Part shown: positions 37,310-49,475 of the stretch, piece after piece
How the letters are laid out: each line of letters starts with the position of its first letter
How positions within the stretch are numbered: the stretch's first letter is position 1
Source: Mycolicibacter engbaekii
GTDB lineage: Bacteria > Actinomycetota > Actinomycetes > Mycobacteriales > Mycobacteriaceae
Assembly: GCF_002101585.1 (NCBI RefSeq)
Contig: NZ_LQOT01000021.1
Coordinates: forward strand, 50,789 to 114,788
Direction of reading: 5' to 3'
Length of the DNA: 64,000 nt
The notes under the pieces: model-generated
What the model saw: the letters and a program-made list of their open reading frames with translations, nothing else
The model's database searches: none
Told to the model about the DNA's origin: nothing
Position numbers and translations under genes: made by a program

Positions 37310-38470
37310 TCAGATCATCGAGATCGGCGAGATCTTCACGCCCGCCTCGAGCGCGCCGGCCAGCTCACGCGCCACGTCATAGTCGAACACCACGTGGCCG
37401 CAGATGACGTCGACGTCGCGTTTGGCGCGCTGCATCGGGTTGGTCACGAACTGCGCGCTGGCCCCGGAGGCTTCGAGCAGATCGGCGATCACGGCCCGGG
37501 ATTCGTGGACGATGTGGGCGGCGGCCGCGCGCGCGTCGGCACGCGCGGAGCGGCTGATCCGCTCCCGGGCGTCCACGGCGTCCTGAATCCGGCCGACGGT
37601 GTCCTCGAGCAGCCCGCGCAGGGCGCGCAGCCGAACCCGGGCGTCGCCGAGGCGGATCTGGGCGGCCGGCTGGTTCTTCTGCGCGGCACCGGAATAGGCG
37701 AGCACGCGTTGTGTCAAACGCTCGGCGAACAGGTCCGTGACCCATTCGGCCGACCCGAGGGCGGGCATCGCCGCGGCCAGCGCCAGCGCCGGCACCATCG
37801 GCCATCGATACGCCGACGCGTCGTGCAGGTCGGCGCCCGGGGCGGTGCCGGAGTAGATGTCGACGACCTTGACCAGCCGGTGCGCAGGGACGAACACATC
37901 GTCGATCAGCACGTCGTTGGAGCCGGTGGCCCGCATGCCCGCGGTGTGCCAGACGTCCTCGACCCGGATGTCGTTGGCGGGCAACAACACCAGCGCCGGG
38001 TAAGGGGCGTCGTCGGGGCCGCAGATCGCCCCCACCATGATCCAGTCGCATTCCATCACCCCGGTGGCCCACGACCACCGCCCGGAAAGCCGGATGCCGT
38101 CGCCGTCGGGCACCCCGCGGCCGGTCGGCGCCAGCGGCGCCGGGCACAGCACCGGCCCGCCGGCGAACACCTCGTCCTGGGCCTGCTCGCCGAAGAGCGC
38201 CAGCATCCAGTTGTGCAGCATGTAGAACCCGAGCGTCCAGGCGCTCGACGCGCAACCGTGGGCCATGCGCCGAATCGGGTCCAGGATCTCGGGGAACTCG
38301 GCCTGCCGGCCGCCGTAGCGCGCCGGCAGGAGCAGACCGGCAAGCCCCGAGTTGCGGAAGTCCTCGACGGTCTCGTCCGGCAACCGGCGCAGTTCTTCGG
38401 CTGCCGCGGCGCGCTGCGCCAGGCGCGCGACGAATTCGTCGGTCAACTCGGGTGCGGTCGTGGTCGTCAT
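37310..38470 (-). CDS. Acyl-CoA dehydrogenase-fold flavin monooxygenase (HsaA-like)
   Basis: A 386-residue member of the acyl-CoA dehydrogenase superfamily, closest in layout to flavin-dependent group D monooxygenases such as HsaA. LSGRWSWATGVMECDWIMVG is the central beta-domain, GMRATGSNDVLIDDVFVPAHR precedes the C-terminal helices, and AHIVHESRAVI with the terminal VFDYDVARE segment lacks the usual catalytic Glu of dehydrogenases. This argues for hydroxylation of an aromatic or N-oxidation. The ATG at 38470 is 12 bases downstream of a perfect palindrome. Confidence 0.78.
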   Translation of the reverse strand: MTTTTAPELTDEFVARLAQRAAAAEELRRLPDETVEDFRNSGLAGLLLPARYGGRQAEFPEILDPIRRMAHGCASSAWTLGFYMLHNWMLALFGEQAQDEVFAGGPVLCPAPLAPTGRGVPDGDGIRLSGRWSWATGVMECDWIMVGAICGPDDAPYPALVLLPANDIRVEDVWHTAGMRATGSNDVLIDDVFVPAHRLVKVVDIYSGTAPGADLHDASAYRWPMVPALALAAAMPALGSAEWVTDLFAERLTQRVLAYSGAAQKNQPAAQIRLGDARVRLRALRGLLEDTVGRIQDAVDARERISRSARADARAAAAHIVHESRAVIADLLEASGASAQFVTNPMQRAKRDVDVICGHVVFDYDVARELAGALEAGVKISPISMI

Positions 38471-38481
38471 GCCCGGACCGT

Positions 38482-38501
38482 ACCATACCTTTTGGTATGG
38501 T
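38482..38501. promoter_or_regulatory. TetR-type operator palindrome
   Basis: ACCATACC-TTTT-GGTATGGT is a perfect 8+8 inverted repeat with a 4-base spacer. It sits in the 33-base gap between the tetR stop and the monooxygenase start, where a bound repressor would block transcription into the two flavoprotein genes. It is also AT-rich compared with its surroundings. It is probably the operator of the adjacent TetR. Confidence 0.75.
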
Positions 38502-38503
38502 CG

Positions 38504-39073
38504 TCAGTGCCGCAGCATCACATCCAGGAACTTCTCCCGGCGGCCCGCCGCGCGCGGGCTCGGCGCCGAACCGGACAGGTGCAGAAAGCCGATACCGGCG
38601 GCGAAGGTGGCGTTGGCCCGCATATCGGCCTCCTCGGGCGCGAAGCCCTCATCGAGGAACACCTGCCGGACCGCGTGCAGCACCCGACGGTCCGAGGCGG
38701 CCACCGCCGAGGCGACGGCCTCCTCCGAACGCGCCCATTCCCGCATCGCGCGTTCGAGGATCCAGTGGCCGGGGCTCACCAGCGCGGTCATCATGTGCGA
38801 CAGGCGCTCGCGCGGCGGCAGCGACGAGAGCGCATCGAAGTCGCCGCGGTCTTCGTCGCGCACCGCCGCCCAGGTGTCCACCATCGCCTGCCGGTAGGAC
38901 TTCATGTCGGCGAAGTGCCAGTAAAAGCTGCCCTTGGTGACCCCGAGCCGCCGGCACAGCCGGTCGATGGTCAGCGCCTTGACGCCGTCCTCGGCCAAAA
39001 TCCGGAACCCGGCCTGCACCCAGTCCTGCGCGGACAGCCGATTGCCGCCGCGCGCACCGTCGGTCGTGGCCAT
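38504..39073 (-). CDS. TetR-family transcriptional regulator
   Basis: A 189-residue TetR protein. The helix-turn-helix is residues about 20-60 (LTIDRLCRRLGVTKGSFYWHFADM), matching the best-conserved family segment. The ligand-binding domain is typical in length. The gene is immediately upstream of, and co-directional with, the monooxygenase and azoreductase genes. The inferred ligand is a substrate or product of those enzymes. Confidence 0.88.
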   Translation of the reverse strand: MATTDGARGGNRLSAQDWVQAGFRILAEDGVKALTIDRLCRRLGVTKGSFYWHFADMKSYRQAMVDTWAAVRDEDRGDFDALSSLPPRERLSHMMTALVSPGHWILERAMREWARSEEAVASAVAASDRRVLHAVRQVFLDEGFAPEEADMRANATFAAGIGFLHLSGSAPSPRAAGRREKFLDVMLRH

Positions 39074-39154
39074 GCCGAGTCAGCGTAGTGACCGCAGGCG
39101 CCTCCGGCGCGGCTGCCCGTGCGACGCCGCTGCCCTGCGGCCGGAACGGCCGTA

Positions 39155-41896
39155 CTAAGCACCCGCCTGGACGGCCCGGGTGTAGCGGTCCAAGGCGTCC
39201 TGGGTGAACACCGCCAGTCCCAGTTCGGGGTTGTAGCCGTGGATCTCCTTGACGTCGAGCTCGGCCAGGAAGTACAGGATCTCCTTGGAGATCACCTGAC
39301 CGGGAACCAGCACCGGGAAGCCGGGCGGGTACGGCACGACGAAGGTGGTCGACACCAGCGTCTTGCCGTCCGCGACCCGGCGACCGGCATCCCCGAGCAG
39401 CACATGCTCGCGGTCGGCCTCCTCGTAGCCGTCGTAGAACGCCGCGCGCATGTCGCCGATCGGGCTGCTGGTGCCCCCGGGGCGAAAGGCCGGGGCAAAC
39501 GCGCTGAAGTCCGGCAGCGGCGGCAGGTCCTCGGTGATCTCGGTGACCCGCCGACGCTGCAGGGCACGGTCGTCGGCGCCGGCGGTGGTCCAGGCTCGAT
39601 CGAGTTCGCCCGCGACCCGCCGCAGCGCGTCGAGCAGATAGTGCACGCTCGACCAGGTGACCCCGATGGTGAAGATCAACAACACCGAGTTGATCGACGT
39701 CTTGTTGATCTGAATGCCGAACCGCTGCATCAGGACCTTCTCGCGGAAGTCATAGCCGGTCATCCCGGTCTTGCCGACGTACAGCGTCACCCGCGTCGGG
39801 TCGAGGACGAACTCGTCGGACCGCCAGGCCTCGTTCCACGACCCCAGCGCCCCCTGGCGCACCTCCCGGTAGGAGCTGACCGCGGACTCCCGGAATCGAT
39901 CGGGAACCAGGTCGCTCTCGTCGAGGATGTGGAACCACTTGCCGATCAGCCGGTCCTTGCGGACCCGGTGGCGAAACACCAGCGCCATGTCGTACACCCG
40001 CCGCACCATGTCGAAGCCCTCGATATCCACCTGGCGGCGGGCCAGGTCCAGGGATGCGAGCAGTTGCTGGTTGGGCGAGGTCGAGGTGTGGGTCAAAAAC
40101 GCCTCGGCGAACGATTCCCGGGCCAGTGCGTTGAAGTCCTGGTCGCGGATATGGATCATCGACGCCTGGCGCAGTGCCGACAGCGATTTGTGCGTCGAAT
40201 GGGTCGCATACACCCGCACCCGCGCCGACGGGTGCGGCAGCAGTCGATGCTCGCTCCACTGGTCGCGGTCGATGCCTTCCATGCGGTCGTGCCACGCCTG
40301 ATACTCCCGGGCGTAGTGGGCCGAGCCCAGGGTGGCCTCCAGCCCTTCGGCGGCCACCATCGCGGTGCGCTGGCGAGCCCACGGCACCGCGGTGGCGAAC
40401 GCGTACCACGCCTCGTCCCACAGGAAGCAGATGTCGGGCTTGATCGCCAGGATCTCTTCCATCACCCTGCGCGGGTTGTAGACGACGCCGTCGAAGGTGC
40501 AATTGGTCAGCAGCAGCATCCGGACGCGATGCAGCTGGCCGGCGGCCTCCAGGTCGAGCAAGGCGCGTTTGATGGTGCGCAGCGCCACCGCCCCGTAGAT
40601 CGCGAACGGCGCCAGCGGATAGGCGTCCAGGTACAGCGGGTAGGCGCCGGCCAGCACCAGCCCGTAGTGGTGCGACTTGTGGCAGTTCCGGTCGATCAGG
40701 ACGATGTCACCGGGCCGGGTCAGCGCCTGCACCACGATCTTGTTGGCCGTCGAGGTCCCGTTGGTGACGAAGTAGGTGTGGTCGGCGTTCCAGGTCTTGG
40801 CGGCCTTGTTCATCGCCACCCGGATAGTGCCGTGCGGGTCGAGCAACGAGTCGAGGCCGCCGGAGGTCGAGGAGGTCTCGGCCATAAAGATGTTGCGGCC
40901 GTAGAACTCTCCCATGTCCTGCAGCGTGCGCGAGTTGAAGATGCTGGCGCCACGCGCCACCGGAAGCGCGTGGAACTGGCCGACCGGCTCGGCCGCGTAG
41001 GCACGTAGGGCATCGAAAAACGGTGTGGCGTAGCGCTTTCGGATACCGGCAAGCACCGTGCTGTGCAGGTCGGTGACATCGTTGAGCCGATAGAAGCTGC
41101 GATCGTAGACGTCCGGCTCGTCTTCGGTGTCGGCGGCGATCGACTCGTCGGTCAGCAGGTACAGGTCGATGTGCGGGCGCAGCAGGCGCATCCACTCACC
41201 GCATTCGATGGCGTCGCGGCCGCCCCCGGCGCCGACCGCGTCGTCCTGTGCGCCGAGCAGCGTGGTCATCAGCGGCACGCGGTCGCGCGACCGCAACGGC
41301 AGGTCGTGGCGCACGATGGCGGCCTGGATCTCGCCGTTGAGCGCTACCGCGGTGACGGCGTCTTCGACGCTGGACACCACCAGCAGTTCGATCTGTACGT
41401 CGTCATCGGGGTTGCGCAGCCGGCGCAGGTTGTCGGCCAGGCTCTCCGGCGCATCCGGGGGCGAGTCGTCGGCCAGCAGCACCGTGTAGAACTGCTGCTG
41501 GCGGGCTTGGGCCACCAGTTCCTGCTCGGAGAGCGGCAGGCCGAGATCGAACAGCGCCGCCCGGTCGCCGTAGTCCGACAGCAGCCGCACCACCAGCGAC
41601 ACCCGCTCGGTCAGCGACACCGTCGCCAGCGACGCCAAGTGATCGCGGAAGACGGCCAGGTTCGCCGCGCCCGGAAACAGCCAGTACCGCTCGTAGGCGC
41701 CGAGCCGGTCGAGCAGGCGCTTGACCCGCGCGGCATGGTGGGCGGTGTCCAGGCCGGCCCGGTTGGCCTCGGCCAGTTGCCGGCAGGCGTCGTCGAGCAG
41801 GTTCCAGGTGTCGACCCGCGAATACGACGGGTTGGCCACCGCCGCCAGCGCCGATACCCGCAGTCTCCGATTCGGTGCGTCCCAGCCCTCGACCAT
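39155..41896 (-). CDS. Orn/Lys/Arg-type PLP-dependent amino acid decarboxylase (Rv2531c type)
   Basis: A 913-residue fold-type I decarboxylase. The N-terminal wing region (about 1-280) is followed by the PLP domain with VTNGTSTANKIVVQAL, FLWDEAWYAFATAVP and the PLP-lysine motif THSTHKSLSALRQASMIHI. The C-terminal domain ends with GYNPELGLAVF. The family makes polyamine-precursor amines (agmatine, cadaverine or putrescine) in acid resistance, but the substrate is not set by these motifs. Rv2531c is the M. tuberculosis orthologue and also precedes nusB. It appears complete. Confidence 0.88.
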   Translation of the reverse strand: MVEGWDAPNRRLRVSALAAVANPSYSRVDTWNLLDDACRQLAEANRAGLDTAHHAARVKRLLDRLGAYERYWLFPGAANLAVFRDHLASLATVSLTERVSLVVRLLSDYGDRAALFDLGLPLSEQELVAQARQQQFYTVLLADDSPPDAPESLADNLRRLRNPDDDVQIELLVVSSVEDAVTAVALNGEIQAAIVRHDLPLRSRDRVPLMTTLLGAQDDAVGAGGGRDAIECGEWMRLLRPHIDLYLLTDESIAADTEDEPDVYDRSFYRLNDVTDLHSTVLAGIRKRYATPFFDALRAYAAEPVGQFHALPVARGASIFNSRTLQDMGEFYGRNIFMAETSSTSGGLDSLLDPHGTIRVAMNKAAKTWNADHTYFVTNGTSTANKIVVQALTRPGDIVLIDRNCHKSHHYGLVLAGAYPLYLDAYPLAPFAIYGAVALRTIKRALLDLEAAGQLHRVRMLLLTNCTFDGVVYNPRRVMEEILAIKPDICFLWDEAWYAFATAVPWARQRTAMVAAEGLEATLGSAHYAREYQAWHDRMEGIDRDQWSEHRLLPHPSARVRVYATHSTHKSLSALRQASMIHIRDQDFNALARESFAEAFLTHTSTSPNQQLLASLDLARRQVDIEGFDMVRRVYDMALVFRHRVRKDRLIGKWFHILDESDLVPDRFRESAVSSYREVRQGALGSWNEAWRSDEFVLDPTRVTLYVGKTGMTGYDFREKVLMQRFGIQINKTSINSVLLIFTIGVTWSSVHYLLDALRRVAGELDRAWTTAGADDRALQRRRVTEITEDLPPLPDFSAFAPAFRPGGTSSPIGDMRAAFYDGYEEADREHVLLGDAGRRVADGKTLVSTTFVVPYPPGFPVLVPGQVISKEILYFLAELDVKEIHGYNPELGLAVFTQDALDRYTRAVQAGA

Positions 41897-41970
41897 AGGG
41901 CCAGTGTGCCTGCGCCACGGCCGCTGCTGGGCGCTTTCGCCCGACGTCCACGTCCGCCGGTGACGCAGCT

Positions 41971-42507
41971 TCAGTCCTGCGGGTCGGACTCCGCGGCGGG
42001 CTCAGCTTCGTGCGCCTGCGCTTCGGCCGGCTCGGGCGCGGTGGCCCCGCGGACCGCCAGCGACGCCGCCCGCAGTTGCGGCGTCACCAGCATCACCTGA
42101 CCGAGCACGCCGTTGACGAAGCCCGGCGAGTCGTCGGTGGACAGCTCCTTGGCCAGCTTCACCGCCTCGTCCACGGCCACCGGCTCGGGCACGTCGTCGG
42201 CGTGCAGCAGCTCCCAGATCGCCACCCGCAGGATCGCGCGGTCCACGGCGGGCAGCCGCTCGAGCTTCCAGCCCTGCAGGTGCGAGGTGATCAGGTCGTC
42301 GATGTGCGCGCTGTGCTCGGTCACCCCGCGCGCCACCAGCACGGTGTAGGGGTGCAGCGGGGAGACGTCGGGCTGCTCAGTGGCCAGCTTCGACCGCAAC
42401 TCGGCGCCCTCGGCCGGGGTCAGGCCCCGGGCCTCGGCCTCGAAGAGCAGATCGACCGCGCGCTTGCGGGCCTGGTGCCGGCCCTTTACCGGCTTGCCAG
42501 CGGGCAT
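41971..42507 (-). CDS. nusB: Transcription antitermination factor NusB
   Basis: A 178-residue all-helical protein of rRNA antitermination. It starts [25 protein letters not shown], the N-terminal boxA RNA/NusE-binding segment. The conserved [22 protein letters not shown] and [10 protein letters not shown] follow. An acidic, Ala/Glu-rich tail (from about residue 155) is typical of mycobacteria. It starts 2 bases after efp ends and belongs to the pepQ-efp-nusB set. Confidence 0.95.
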   Translation of the reverse strand: MPAGKPVKGRHQARKRAVDLLFEAEARGLTPAEGAELRSKLATEQPDVSPLHPYTVLVARGVTEHSAHIDDLITSHLQGWKLERLPAVDRAILRVAIWELLHADDVPEPVAVDEAVKLAKELSTDDSPGFVNGVLGQVMLVTPQLRAASLAVRGATAPEPAEAQAHEAEPAAESDPQD

Positions 42508-42509
42508 GG

Positions 42510-43073
42510 TCAGGAGTTGACCCGTCCCAGATAGCTGCCGTCGCGGGTGTCGATCTTCAGCTTGTCTCCTGTGTTGATGAACAGCGGCACGTTGATCTGG
42601 GCGCCGGTCTCCACGGTGGCCGGCTTGGTGCCCGCGCTGGACCGGTCTCCCTGCAGGCCGGGCTCGGTGTGGGTGACCACCAACTCGACGCTGACCGGCA
42701 GCTCCAGGTACAGCGGCACCCCGTTGTGGAAGGCGATCTGCACCAGCATGCTCTCCAGCAGGTAGTTGGCCGAGTCACCGACCAGCGACTCCGGCAGCGG
42801 GTGCTGCTCGTAGTCTTCGCTGTCCATGAACACGAAGTCGTTGCCGTCGCGGTACAGGTAGGTGGCATCGCGGCGGTCGACGGTGGCGGTCTCCACCTTC
42901 ACGCCCGCGTTGTAGGTCTTGTCGACCACCTTGCCCGACACCACGTTCTTGAGCTTGGTGCGGACGAAGGCCGGGCCCTTGCCCGGCTTGACGTGCTGGA
43001 ACTCGGTGATCTGCCAGAGCTGGCCGTCGATCACCAGTACCAGCCCGTTTTTGAAATCAGCAGTTGAAGCCAC
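42510..43073 (-). CDS. efp: Translation elongation factor P
   Basis: A 187-residue factor that relieves ribosome stalling at polyproline. The KOW-like domain I carries the tip loop [10 protein letters not shown] with Lys32. Domains II and III follow ([44 protein letters not shown]). The GTG start at 43073 lies 13 bases past the pepQ stop. No epmA or epmB homologue is in the window. Confidence 0.97.
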   Translation of the reverse strand: MASTADFKNGLVLVIDGQLWQITEFQHVKPGKGPAFVRTKLKNVVSGKVVDKTYNAGVKVETATVDRRDATYLYRDGNDFVFMDSEDYEQHPLPESLVGDSANYLLESMLVQIAFHNGVPLYLELPVSVELVVTHTEPGLQGDRSSAGTKPATVETGAQINVPLFINTGDKLKIDTRDGSYLGRVNS

Positions 43074-43086
43074 GGCTTTATGTCTC

Positions 43087-44208
43087 CTAGAGGATGGTCA
43101 GTTCCTTGGGGAACCGAGTCAGCAGGTCCGGGGGTGTCCCGGCGGGCGCTGAAGGTCCACCGCCTACCACCAGCGTGTCCTCGATGCGGACGCCGCCACG
43201 ATCGGCCAGATAGACGCCGGGCTCTACGGTCACCACAGCACCGGCAAGCAGTGTACCGTCGGCCGTCGCATTGATTCCGGGCGCTTCGTGAATTCGCAGC
43301 CCCACCCCGTGCCCGAGGCCGTGCCCGAAGGTCTCGGCATAGCCGGCTTCGGCGATCACCGTCCGCGCGGCCGCGTCCACCTCGCGCAGTGGCGCACCCG
43401 GGCGCAGGGCCTCCCGGCCGGCCCGCTGCGCGGCCTCGACCACCGCATAGATCTCCCGTTGCCAATCGGCGGGCGGCCCCAGCACGAAAGTGCGGGTCAT
43501 GTCCGAGTGGTAGCCGGCCACCAGCGCCCCGAAGTCGATCTTGACGAAGTCGCCGGCAGCCAGCACCGCGTCGGTGGGCCGGTGATGCGGGATCGCCGAA
43601 TGCGGACCCGCCGCCACGATCGTCTCGAACGACGGCGCGTCGGCACCGTGGTCGAGCATCAGGGCTTCCAGTTCACGGGCGACGTGGCGCTCCGAACGCT
43701 CCGGACGCAGGCCGCCGCGCTCCACCAGATCTGTCAGGGCCGCGTCGGCGGCCTCGCAGGCGAGTCGCAGCAGGGCCACTTCCCCGGCGTCCTTGACCTC
43801 CCGCAACGCCTCCACCGTGTTCGAGGCCCGGACCAGCTCGACGGGCTTTTCGGTGGCTGGCGCCGGCAATGCCGCCGCCAGGGCGTCGAATTGGTCCACG
43901 GTCACCACGTGCGCCTCGAAGCCGACCCGGCGGGCGCCGGCCGCCGCGGCTTCGCCGATCAGGTGGCGCGCGCCGCTGCGTTCGATGGCGACGTGCAGGT
44001 CGGGTGCCTGCCGGGCGGCCTGGGTCCGGTAGCGGCCGTCGGTGGCCAGGACCGGTGCCCGATCATCGGCGTAGACCAGCAGCGCACCGGCCGAGCCGGT
44101 GAATCCGGACAGATAGCGCACGTTGATCAGGTCGGTGACCAGCATCGCGTCCAGGTCCAGGGCTGCGATTGCGGCACTGAGACTCGCCCTGCGGGAGGAA
44201 TGTGTCAC
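43087..44208 (-). CDS. pepQ: Xaa-Pro dipeptidase (M24B metallopeptidase)
   Basis: A 373-residue cytoplasmic peptidase. The five metal ligands are recognisable: Asp and Asp in [20 protein letters not shown], His in [18 protein letters not shown], Glu in [10 protein letters not shown] and Glu in GGVRIEDTL. It hydrolyses dipeptides with a C-terminal proline. The GTG start at 44208 is 33 bases from the divergent start of the Rv2536-like membrane gene. Confidence 0.93.
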   Translation of the reverse strand: MTHSSRRASLSAAIAALDLDAMLVTDLINVRYLSGFTGSAGALLVYADDRAPVLATDGRYRTQAARQAPDLHVAIERSGARHLIGEAAAAGARRVGFEAHVVTVDQFDALAAALPAPATEKPVELVRASNTVEALREVKDAGEVALLRLACEAADAALTDLVERGGLRPERSERHVARELEALMLDHGADAPSFETIVAAGPHSAIPHHRPTDAVLAAGDFVKIDFGALVAGYHSDMTRTFVLGPPADWQREIYAVVEAAQRAGREALRPGAPLREVDAAARTVIAEAGYAETFGHGLGHGVGLRIHEAPGINATADGTLLAGAVVTVEPGVYLADRGGVRIEDTLVVGGGPSAPAGTPPDLLTRFPKELTIL

Positions 44209-44912
44209 GCGGTGTGACGGTACTCGCTACGCTGTGGCCCCATGAGCAAGTGGTTTCGGCGTGGACTGGTCTTCGCCGCGGTGATGGTCGTGGTCCGCCT
44301 CATCCAGGGGGTGCTGATCAATGCCTTCGAAGCGCAGGCGGGTCTGATCAGCCTGGTGCTGATGATCTTGTTCGCGATCGCCGTGTTCGTCTGGGGTCGT
44401 TCCGACGGCCGCGAGGACGCCAAGGCCGAAGCCGACCCGGACCGGCGCAGCGACCTCGCGATGACCTGGCTGGGCGCCGGACTGGTGGCCGGGCTGCTCA
44501 GTGGATTCGTCTCGTGGGTTATCGGCCAGTTCCACAAGGGGCTCTACATCAGCTCGTTCTTCAACGAGCTGACCAGCTTCGCGGCCTTCACCGCACTGCT
44601 GGTGTTCGTGGTTGCGGTGGCCGGCGTTGCGCTCGGGCGTCGTGCCATCGACAAGGAGTACGAGAAGCACCCGGAGCGCCGCCCCATCCCGGCCGCCGCT
44701 GAGGCGCAGAGCCAGCCGACCGACGTGTTCGCCACCGTCGGGGCTCCGGTTGTCGCTGCCGAGGAGACCGGCGCCGTATCGGCTGACACCGCGCCCGAGG
44801 CGACACTGGCCGGCCCCTCAGCGGGCTTCACCACCGAGGAGTTCCCGGCCGACGCCGATGCCGAGGCCACCACCGAGTTCCCGGTGATCAAGGACGACGG
44901 CGCCGTCGCGGC

Positions 44913-47082
<2,170 letters not shown>

Positions 47083-47137
47083 CGCTGCCGCCGATGCAGA
47101 ACGGAGTGATCAGAAGAGGGCGGCGTGAGCACGGCGG

Positions 47138-48364
47138 CTACCCCGATGCCAGATCCTGGTCGGCGACCGGCACCCGCTCGGCCACCGAACGGCGATAGCC
47201 CTCGATGTTGCGGCGGGTTTCGGCCAGCGAGTCGCCGCCGAACTTGGCCAACGCGGCACGTGCCACGACCAGCGCCACCATGGCTTCGGCCACCACACCG
47301 GCGGCCGGTACCGCGCACACGTCCGAGCGCTGGTGGATGGCGACGGCTTCCTCGCCGGTGGCCATGTCCACGGTGGCCAGGGCCCGCGGCACCGTGGAGA
47401 TCGGCTTCATCGCCGCGCGCACCCGTAACGGCAGGCCGTTGGTCATCCCGCCTTCGAGGCCGCCGGCCCGGTTGGTGGAGCGCATCACGCCGTCCGGACC
47501 GGGGTACATCTCGTCGTGCGCTGCGCTGCCCCGGCGGCGAGCGGTGGTGAAGCCGTCGCCGATCTCGACGCCCTTGATCGCCTGGATGCCCATGATCGCC
47601 GCGGCCAGCTGGCTGTCCAGGCGGTCATCGCCGCTGGTGAAGGAGCCCAGTCCGATCGGCAGGCCGGACACCACCACCTCGACCACGCCGCCCAGGGTGT
47701 CGCCGTCGGCCTTGGCCGCCTCGATCTCGGCGATCATGGACGCTTCGGCCTGCCCGCAGAACGCGCGCACCGGGCTGGCGTCGATGGCCGCCAAGTCCGA
47801 CGGTTGCGGCACCGGACCGTCGTAGGGTTCGGAGGCGCCGATCGAGATCACGTGGGAGATCACCTGCACCCCCAGTGCCTGATCCAAAAACGCCCGGGCA
47901 ATGGTCCCGGCGGTGACGCGTGCGGCGGTCTCGCGGGCGCTGGCCCTTTCGAGCACCGGACGGGCGTCGTCGAAGCCGTACTTGAGCATGCCCGCGAAGT
48001 CCGCGTGGCCGGGCCGGGGCCGGGTGAGCGGCGCATTGCGGGCACCGCCCTCGCCGGCCAGCACGGCCGGGTCCACCGGATCGGTGGCCATCACCGTCTC
48101 CCACTTGGGCCATTCGGTGTTGCCGATCTCAACGGCGATCGGACCGCCCAGCGTGACCCCGTGGCGCACCCCGGACAGCACGGTGACCGCATCGGCCTCG
48201 AACTTCATCCGCGCCCCGCGGCCATAGCCCAGCCGACGGCGGGCAAGCTGCCCGGCGATGTCGGCCGAGGTGACGGTCACCCCGGCGACCATGCCCTCGA
48301 CCATGGCGACCAGCGCGCGACCGTGTGACTCCCCGGCAGTTATCCAACGCAACACGTGTCTCAT
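47138..48364 (-). CDS. aroC: Chorismate synthase
   Basis: A 408-residue enzyme that makes chorismate from EPSP and needs reduced FMN. The N-terminal [20 protein letters not shown] is a family signature; others are [16 protein letters not shown] and [20 protein letters not shown]. The ATG at 48364 adds three residues to the usual MLRW start (GTG at 48355), so either is possible. In M. tuberculosis the gene is named aroF. A gap of 55 bases separates it from aroK. Confidence 0.95.
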   Translation of the reverse strand: MRHVLRWITAGESHGRALVAMVEGMVAGVTVTSADIAGQLARRRLGYGRGARMKFEADAVTVLSGVRHGVTLGGPIAVEIGNTEWPKWETVMATDPVDPAVLAGEGGARNAPLTRPRPGHADFAGMLKYGFDDARPVLERASARETAARVTAGTIARAFLDQALGVQVISHVISIGASEPYDGPVPQPSDLAAIDASPVRAFCGQAEASMIAEIEAAKADGDTLGGVVEVVVSGLPIGLGSFTSGDDRLDSQLAAAIMGIQAIKGVEIGDGFTTARRRGSAAHDEMYPGPDGVMRSTNRAGGLEGGMTNGLPLRVRAAMKPISTVPRALATVDMATGEEAVAIHQRSDVCAVPAAGVVAEAMVALVVARAALAKFGGDSLAETRRNIEGYRRSVAERVPVADQDLASG

Positions 48365-48476
48365 CTTCCCATGCCGGTCAGGCCCACCTGGGCTTGGAGG
48401 AGTTTACGGTTGCGGACAGGCACTACCGGGGCGGCACGAACCGAACAGGAGGTCCGGCCGGCACCCGCAGGGCGGC

Positions 48477-48884
48477 TCAGGAACCGTTTTTAAGGATCAG
48501 GTAGGTGACGGCATCCGGGCCGTTGCTCGGCGAGGTCACCGCTTTGAGCTGGCTGCCGGCATTGCCGACCACCCCATCGAGGATCTGGTCGAAATCCTCA
48601 GCGGACGCCTCGGGATCGATCAGCACCAGCGGAGAATCGCCTGGCGACACGGCGGTATTCGGATCCAGCAGATAGCCGCCGAACGCATCCGCGTTGGCCG
48701 ACGAGGTCTGCGCAAACAGGTCCAACCACTGCACGGTGGCGTCGGTTCCCTCGGCGCTGGACAGCTGAACCGCCGGCACCTGCACGTCAGGCAGGGACGG
48801 CGAAGCCATGTTGCTGGCCAGAACGGTGCCGCCGACGACAACCGCACCAGCAGCGGCCACGGCCCCAATCACAGCTCGCTTCAC
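48477..48884 (-). CDS. Small exported or membrane-anchored protein, unknown function
   Basis: A 135-residue protein with an N-terminal hydrophobic segment (residues 3-23, RAVIGAVAAAGAVVVGGTVLA), probably an uncleaved signal anchor. The exported part is acidic and has no recognised domain. GTG 48884 is preferred because AGAGGGG lies 7 bases upstream; a longer frame from 48962 covers a region without a good start. It lies 112 bases upstream of aroC, on the same strand. Confidence 0.6.
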   Translation of the reverse strand: MKRAVIGAVAAAGAVVVGGTVLASNMASPSLPDVQVPAVQLSSAEGTDATVQWLDLFAQTSSANADAFGGYLLDPNTAVSPGDSPLVLIDPEASAEDFDQILDGVVGNAGSQLKAVTSPSNGPDAVTYLILKNGS

Positions 48885-49045
48885 GGTCACCCCCTCTTGG
48901 CTACACCCGGTAAACAGCAGGTCAATACGGTTGATATTAGCTAAAAATGGGCTGAGCGGCAAACATATCCTGGCAAGATCACATTCGCCGTTAATTTGCT
49001 TTCCCTCAGCTCAGCACCCGGATGCGCCCCGCGAACAGTCCGTAT

Positions 49046-49465
49046 TCAGCGCATTCCCAAGCCGGTTGCCACCGCACTGGCCAGGCACATCGAGGGCCCG
49101 TGCGCGACGGTCCGGCCGCGCCGTGCCAGCGCCGTGCACAGCCCGCACAGCCCGGTCAGCAGCGGCGCCGACACCGCGGCCAGCAGCCAGACGTCGGCCC
49201 CGAAGGAGCCGGTGAGCGCCCCCAGCGCAACCGCCAGCTTCACGTCGCCGGCCCCCAATCCGTCCGGCGCGATCAGGTGCACCACCAGATACACCCCGGT
49301 CAGCGCTGCCGCACCGGCCAGCGCGGCCGGCCCACGGCCGGCCACGAAAGCCGCCGCGGGCACCGCCACGGCGGCGGGCAGCGTCAACCAGTTCGGCAGG
49401 CGGCGTTGCCGGAGGTCATAGCCGCTCAGCAGCGTCAGCCATACCACGACCAGGCCCGCCACCAT
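49046..49465 (-). CDS. Type IV prepilin peptidase-like protein (A24, Rv2551c type)
   Basis: A 139-residue polytopic membrane peptidase. The two catalytic Asp motifs are present: SGYDLRQRRLPNWLT near residue 15 and GLGAGDVKLAVALG near residue 70. It lacks the N-terminal methylase-like half of full PilD proteins, as do other short A24 members. No pilin or secretion-ATPase genes are in the window. It begins 10 bases after aroE ends. Confidence 0.8.
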   Translation of the reverse strand: MVAGLVVVWLTLLSGYDLRQRRLPNWLTLPAAVAVPAAAFVAGRGPAALAGAAALTGVYLVVHLIAPDGLGAGDVKLAVALGALTGSFGADVWLLAAVSAPLLTGLCGLCTALARRGRTVAHGPSMCLASAVATGLGMR

Positions 49466-49475
49466 GGCGTCATGC

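Noticed and set aside
38482..38501. Palindrome as a terminator of tetR
   Set aside because: Possible, but the 8-bp AT-containing stem without U-tract, and its place just before the regulated genes, fit an operator better.
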